This document shows, piece after piece, positions 30,370 through 34,021 of a stretch of 34,021 nucleotides of DNA. The stretch is from NCBI RefSeq assembly GCF_020521235.1, contig NZ_BLAY01000111.1:1-34021 (forward strand). Direction: 5' to 3'. A program made the translations under genes and the position numbers. Below the pieces are notes generated by a model. The model made no database searches. It saw only the letters and a program-made list of their open reading frames with translations, and was not told the DNA's origin. The first letter of the stretch is position 1; every line of letters begins with the position of its first letter. This DNA is from Microseira wollei NIES-4236. GTDB lineage: Bacteria; Cyanobacteriota; Cyanobacteriia; Cyanobacteriales; Aerosakkonemataceae.

Positions 30370-31965
30370 TTAAACCTCGCGTGGTTTGAGGTCAAAGGTC
30401 ACCTTAAATTGCCGATCTTTCTGGGGAATATTCCGATGAACGATCTGCGTCAGAGTATTCGTGGTGTTAATTACTTCCCAACCGACGGTTGAAAATGTTT
30501 TCTCATTGAAGATGCCTTCCGCTAACAGGGGATTGGTTAAAGCTTGGGAGAAGGCATCAATCGCGACAATTCGCGCAATCATGAGAGGCACATTCGAATT
30601 TTCCCAGGCACGATCTTCGGCAAATATTCCGACGTATAAATCAATATTGTCAACGTGACCGTACAATTGTTTCAGTTTTGCCTGAGCAGTTTCATCTCCA
30701 GTAATTTGGTTGAAATCTGTGACGCGGGGAAAGCCACATATTTCGCGGTAATCGTTGTAGCTGCGTAATTTGGCTTCACGACCCATTTTGATACTGGCGA
30801 TCTCTACCGGAATCAAGAAATCAGGAGTATTGAACAAACCGATGATCGTTGCAGGTTGAGAAGAACTTTCCTCAAATAAAGCGCCCAACCCTTTATTGGT
30901 AATTAGGTCGTTGTTCCACATCGTCTGCGTCATATGCATTGGTTTGCCGTCGTAGGTTAGCGTGTCGGGAAGCGCGCTGTGCCAACGATAGACTAAAGAA
31001 AATTCAAAAGGCATCCAATTAGGGCGATACCATTTTTCATTGGTAAATGCCAGGGGGTCGGTGATGAATTTAAAGTGATAGGGAGTGATGTGATTGATAT
31101 ATTCTTCTACCACAATTCTCATCAATAAAACGATGACGATATTTCTGGCTGTTTGGAACAGGCGTTCGTCATCCCAAGTGGGGTAATTTTGGGCGAGCAA
31201 ATCGCACAAGCGATTGTGTTCTCTTAAGAAAAGAGTGTTGAGCATCACGTAGCCAATTTGCACGTTAGCTCGTTCCACTTCTATCCCCATTGCAAAGGAT
31301 TTGTGCTTTTGTTCGGGAGGAACTTTCTCCCACATTGAGCCTTCGCCCTCGGCGTGAGCGCGGGGTAAGTCTTTGAATTCTTCTTTAACTTGTCCGTTTT
31401 CGTCGTAGTAGTAAGGAGGATATTCTTCGCCGTTGATGAATTGACTTTTCAGCTTGCCGCCTTGATGCGATCGCAGCATTTCAGTAATGCTATGGTTTAA
31501 TCCATAAAGGGGACACAAATCAATCTGGTGGTTCGAGGTATTTTTTAAATGATTGGTGCGGTCTGTTCGCAGAAATCCATCGGTAAACCATTGGACGAAA
31601 TAAGGAAACAGGACGGTAGATTTAGGAGAGTATTTTGTTTTTCCGTTTATTTTGCGGAACAAATCAGCCGCTGCTTCGACAGAGGGAAGGTTGTCGGGAA
31701 GTTTTTCAACCGGCCCTAAATGCAATAACGAATAGGTACGATCGGTTAATGAATCCCAAGAGGTGTAGGGAGCCATTGTACTAAACGGATAGGGACGAGT
31801 GGGAAGTTTGTAGATGGCATTGTTGATCAACTTTTTGTTGACTGCCTTCTTCAGACCTTCGTTGCTTTGAATAAAGTCCCATATCGGTTTCAGGTGGGAT
31901 AAAGCATAAGACTCTAGTCGGTTCTTAAAACCGTCTCTGGATTTGTCTCTTTTTTTGGTTGCCAT
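30370..31965 (-). CDS. Cyclooxygenase-like haem peroxidase
   Basis: 531 residues of the animal-type haem peroxidase superfamily, with clear prostaglandin-synthase-like motifs: FVQWFTDGFLRT (123-134), LREHNRLCDLL (247-257), RNIVIVLLMRIVVEEYINHI (274-293), VYRWHSALPDTL (325-336) and TVGWEVINTT near the C-terminus. Tyr 326 and His 329 match the catalytic Tyr and the proximal haem His of cyclooxygenase (YHWH). At the distal site Gln 125 is kept but the His is Asp 129. Cyclooxygenases and related dioxygenases oxidise polyunsaturated fatty acids; here an oxylipin-forming enzyme is likely, substrate unknown. No signal peptide, no EGF module. Alone in its unit, with a hairpin terminator. Confidence 0.87.
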   Translation of the reverse strand: MATKKRDKSRDGFKNRLESYALSHLKPIWDFIQSNEGLKKAVNKKLINNAIYKLPTRPYPFSTMAPYTSWDSLTDRTYSLLHLGPVEKLPDNLPSVEAAADLFRKINGKTKYSPKSTVLFPYFVQWFTDGFLRTDRTNHLKNTSNHQIDLCPLYGLNHSITEMLRSHQGGKLKSQFINGEEYPPYYYDENGQVKEEFKDLPRAHAEGEGSMWEKVPPEQKHKSFAMGIEVERANVQIGYVMLNTLFLREHNRLCDLLAQNYPTWDDERLFQTARNIVIVLLMRIVVEEYINHITPYHFKFITDPLAFTNEKWYRPNWMPFEFSLVYRWHSALPDTLTYDGKPMHMTQTMWNNDLITNKGLGALFEESSSQPATIIGLFNTPDFLIPVEIASIKMGREAKLRSYNDYREICGFPRVTDFNQITGDETAQAKLKQLYGHVDNIDLYVGIFAEDRAWENSNVPLMIARIVAIDAFSQALTNPLLAEGIFNEKTFSTVGWEVINTTNTLTQIVHRNIPQKDRQFKVTFDLKPREV

Positions 31966-32059
31966 GATTGTCTTTTTTACTCCATGTAAAAAGCGAGAGA
32001 ATAGATATTTCGTAGAGAAGACAGTAGGGACAAGGCAGGGTAAAATCTTTTGGTAAAAA

Positions 32060-32404
32060 TCAAAATTTATTCGACGCGTCCCTACTACAAACCAAACTGA
32101 TTTTGGGGTGGTGGGTCAACTTGAAGGTCAATTTGCCTGCGATCGCATCTCGCAGCGTTTCGCCGTTGCTGGGAAAGTAGATGCCTGTTTGCGCCAGCGG
32201 ATATGCGCTCTCGACTTGGAGTTGTTCCCCGCCGAAAGCTCTCACTCGCAACACAACCCCATCTAGGTCAATGATGGCAGTTTTTTCGTCTAATGTCTCT
32301 AACAATGCTTCCCAAGTCGCACCGCCAGTAGTACGCAGGATTTCCACTAGGGGGTGCAGCCATTGAGCTAATTGAGCTTGGCGTTCAAAGGATTGACTTT
32401 CCAT
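32060..32404 (-). pseudogene. Broken copy of the gene at 7286-7837
   Basis: The first ~95 codons (SQSFERQAQLAQWLHPLVEI, WEALLETLDEKTAIIDLDGV) match the gene at 7286-7837 closely. After KLT the copy jumps, because about 250 bp present in the parent are missing between GGTCAACTTGAA and GGTCAATTTGCC, which stand side by side here at about 32113-32136. The join changes frame, giving an unrelated tail and a stop at 32060. Upstream DNA to about 32505 also matches the parent. Probably not functional. Confidence 0.75.
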
Positions 32405-32419
32405 AAAAGAAACGATCAA

Positions 32420-32930
32420 ATTACCAAAGATCGCAACTCCAAGCCGTTCTCTTTCCCAAGGATGCCTGGCACACCAATTTTATGATTGTTGCAGCAGCAT
32501 GTCCACGAAATCATCAAGTTTGCGGCTATTTCACTCTGCCGCTTCGGTGCCAAGTTGTTGCAAATCTTGTATGTTCGCTGCTGTCGCCTTATCCATCTGC
32601 ACTATTTTTGGTTTGTGCAGCATCGGGTCAATTCTCAGATAACTCTTCGGTTGATGAAAGAAAGAATGCGGAATTTAGCCACGAGGTAATGTTCTCCTTT
32701 TTTGGACTTGATTGGTTTAAATCAATTTTCCCAAAGCGTTGGGAGTATCCACGGCAGGGAATTTAATTTTTCTACCCTTTTGGAGCCTTACTCTAGTGCA
32801 GGCGCGAGACACTTCTGCACTCGCCACCTTAATATTCGTCTTCCGTCGATGCTGGTGGAAGAGAGTTTCCCCCCCAATATGCCGCTGTCGTACCCTGTGC
32901 CGTGGCAAGTCTATCGCCGGTAGCTAAATC
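32420..32930. other. Gene-poor region with duplicated leader and unclear remnant
   Basis: 32428-32505 matches the upstream DNA of the gene at 7286-7837 (CACACCAATTTTATGATT then TGCAGCAGCATGTC). The rest (to about 32925) has several short open frames up to 94 codons, none with a recognisable domain. The frame ending LVEESFPPNMPLSYPVPWQV near 32915 looks protein-like and may be the end of a decayed gene, but I cannot assign it. Confidence 0.4.
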
Positions 32931-32974
32931 CCTGGGGATTCCCACAATCGATTACCGATGACCTATTAACGCTT

Positions 32975-33119
32975 GTTGCTAGTTATCTTTTTAGGGCTGC
33001 TAATGGCTAATGGCTAATAGCTAATGGCTAATGGTAGACCCGAAAAATATTCCCATCAGCAATTAGCAAGCTTGCGATTAGCTTCTGCTGTGCAACCCAC
33101 GATAGTGATAACTAGCAAC
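32975..33119. repeat. Palindromic element with GTTGCTAGTTAT ends and heptamer core
   Basis: Exact inverted ends GTTGCTAGTTAT (32975-32986) and ATAACTAGCAAC (33108-33119). The centre is TAATGGC heptamers on the left and GCAATTAGCAAGCTTGCGAT on the right. It ends 16 bp from the CBS gene stop. A related end (AAGTTGCTAGTGATA) precedes the family B element at 7154. Confidence 0.65.
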
Positions 33120-33135
33120 TTGGGTTATTACTGAA

Positions 33136-33603
33136 CTATTCCTGACTAGCTGCCATTGCCCGGATAATGTCTCCACGGGTAAGAATGCCAATGACTTTAC
33201 CGCTGGCATCGGTTACCGGCAAGCGACGATACCCGTCTGCGTGCATCATTTTTGCGGCTTCGCGCAAGGATTTGTCTGGGTGAACGCTCACCACTTGGTC
33301 GGTCATCACTTCCTTAACTGTTTGCCCCAGCGCCTTGTGCAAGTCTCGCTCGTACTTAGCGGGATTTTCCAAGTAAATCACGCTATCCAAGAACATGATA
33401 TAGGCTGGGGGATTAACCCCCGATTCTTGCCACATTAAGTCTGTTTCCGAGAGAATGCCGCTCAGTTTGCCGTTTTCATCCACTACCGGCAAACCGCTGA
33501 TACGTTGCGCCGCGAGAATTTTAATCGCTTCGTTGAGGGGCGTTTCGGGCCGCACGCAGATGGGATCGCGGGTCATCACATCGGCAACGGTATTAGGCAT
33601 CAT
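33136..33603 (-). CDS. CBS-domain pair protein
   Basis: 155 residues made of two CBS domains: the first about 5-65 (VADVMTRDPICVRPETPLNE, GLPVVDENGKLSGILSETDL) and the second about 95-152 (VKEVMTDQVVSVHPDKSLRE, RLPVTDASGKVIGILTRGDI). The pair folds as one Bateman module that binds adenosine nucleotides and usually regulates a partner enzyme or transporter. No effector domain is attached, so it must act in trans or bind its partner. Cytoplasmic. Starts at ATG 33603, or at the second Met (33600). Stands alone here; partner unknown. Confidence 0.9.
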   Translation of the reverse strand: MMPNTVADVMTRDPICVRPETPLNEAIKILAAQRISGLPVVDENGKLSGILSETDLMWQESGVNPPAYIMFLDSVIYLENPAKYERDLHKALGQTVKEVMTDQVVSVHPDKSLREAAKMMHADGYRRLPVTDASGKVIGILTRGDIIRAMAASQE

Positions 33604-33667
33604 TTGCTTGCTTCTCTGGTAATTCCTCTAGTTTCATTGTATGAAATTACGGGACACAACTTTTATA

Positions 33668-33731
33668 GGCGGGCAAGATGCCCACCCCACAAGAATTTTT
33701 TGGGCTTTGTGGCATGGGCATCCTGCCCGTC
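33668..33731. repeat. GC-rich palindrome, second copy
   Basis: GGCGGGCAAGATGCCCACCC (33668-) and its imperfect inverse ending CATCCTGCCCGTC (-33731). It is related to 17780-17843, with mutations on both arms. Confidence 0.6.
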
Positions 33732-33889
33732 TGAGTTATTTGGGCAACAGGTCTAATCAACGCGAGCGCACAAGTCTATGTATGTGATTATCGCCCAGTT
33801 AGGTGGAACGCGATCGTCAACTGAGCCTTGGCACCCGCATTCCGCACCCTCAACTGTCACAAGGGGGTGTTTCCAGTTTGCTGGATGGA

Positions 33890-33990
33890 AGAGGTTTTAT
33901 CAAGCGAGACGAGAAGCACAAAACCCCGTACCTTTAGGTCGGGGATGTAGTGCGACCGGGACTTTTAAGTCCCGTCAAGTAGTGTCATGG
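33890..33990 (+). mobile_element. Possible IS200/IS605-type right-end remnant
   Basis: Two hairpins stand close together: CCCCGTACCTTTAGGTCGGG(G) at 33924-33944 (one bulged base), followed by ATGTAGTG, and CGGGACTTTTAAGTCCCG at 33957-33974. The first has the look of the subterminal hairpin of IS200/IS605 elements, and the upstream frame (ARREAQNPVPLG, or ETRSTKPRT in another frame) resembles the loose C-terminal tail of a TnpB. No TnpA or TnpB catalytic part is present. The rest of 33604-34021 holds no gene I can support. Confidence 0.25.
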
Positions 33991-34021
33991 TGACGCTGTT
34001 CCTCAATATATCTTCTCACGG

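Noticed and set aside
32482-32927. Overlapping short frames of 62 to 94 codons
   Set aside because: No domain, start context or conserved pattern; described as an unclear gene-poor region instead.
33778-33993. 71-codon plus-strand open frame as a gene
   Set aside because: It covers the two hairpins at 33924-33974 and has no domain; treated only as a possible IS remnant.

Overview
The window reads as a filamentous cyanobacterium chromosome segment. Evidence: frequent HIP1-type GCGATCGC octamers, long runs of cyanobacterial heptamer repeats (TAATTGC-like), a PEP-CTERM secreted protein, DUF305 copper-type proteins, and a type I secretion ABC transporter with an N-terminal cyclic-nucleotide-binding fold next to a parvulin. 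No rRNA, tRNA or CRISPR array was seen.

Layout. 1-1002: three small peptidoglycan-binding-domain proteins, two of them a very recent tandem duplication and the third probably starting at CTG. 1254-2633 (-): RTX calcium-binding repeat protein. 2982-4414 (-): two DUF305 proteins. 5095-5658 (-): tail-anchored unknown protein. 5905-7083 (+): alpha/beta hydrolase. 7286-7837 (-): unknown protein with a broken paralogue at 32060-32404. 8141-9487 (-): UGT-type glycosyltransferase. 10265-12199 (+): phosphate-binding-like periplasmic domain joined through a membrane segment to DUF4912 repeats. 12421-13002 (+): ricin-type lectin. 13144-17355 (+): membrane-anchored prenyl diphosphate synthase, an unrecognised duplicated protein, and a CrtC/AttH-like protein translationally coupled to it. 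18059-19558 (+): HlyD-family adaptor. 20297-26253: two paralogous modules, each a calpain-type protease followed by a small exported protein, with a PEP-CTERM gene between them. 26943-30220 (-): parvulin and T1SS ABC transporter. 30370-31965 (-): cyclooxygenase-like haem peroxidase. 33136-33603 (-): CBS-pair protein.

How the genes may work together. HlyD, the ABC transporter and the parvulin are the parts of a type I secretion system; the outer-membrane TolC-like component is not in the window. The ABC protein carries a C39-like domain with all three catalytic positions replaced, as expected for RTX-type export rather than leader-peptide cleavage. The RTX protein and the two calpain-type proteases (no signal peptide, Ca-binding motifs) are plausible cargo, which is inference. 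The 13144-17355 block is the best candidate for an undescribed pathway: a prenyl diphosphate synthase beside a CrtC/AttH-family enzyme suggests terpenoid chemistry with an unknown partner protein.

Intergenic DNA is unusually rich in mobile-looking palindromes. At least three families recur: A (ends like AGGACTTACGCA, core AAACCCGGTTT), B (ends containing GGTTGCATCGGAAT, heptamer core) and C (ends ATATCATGTCC, heptamer core). Some copies are chimeric or nested.
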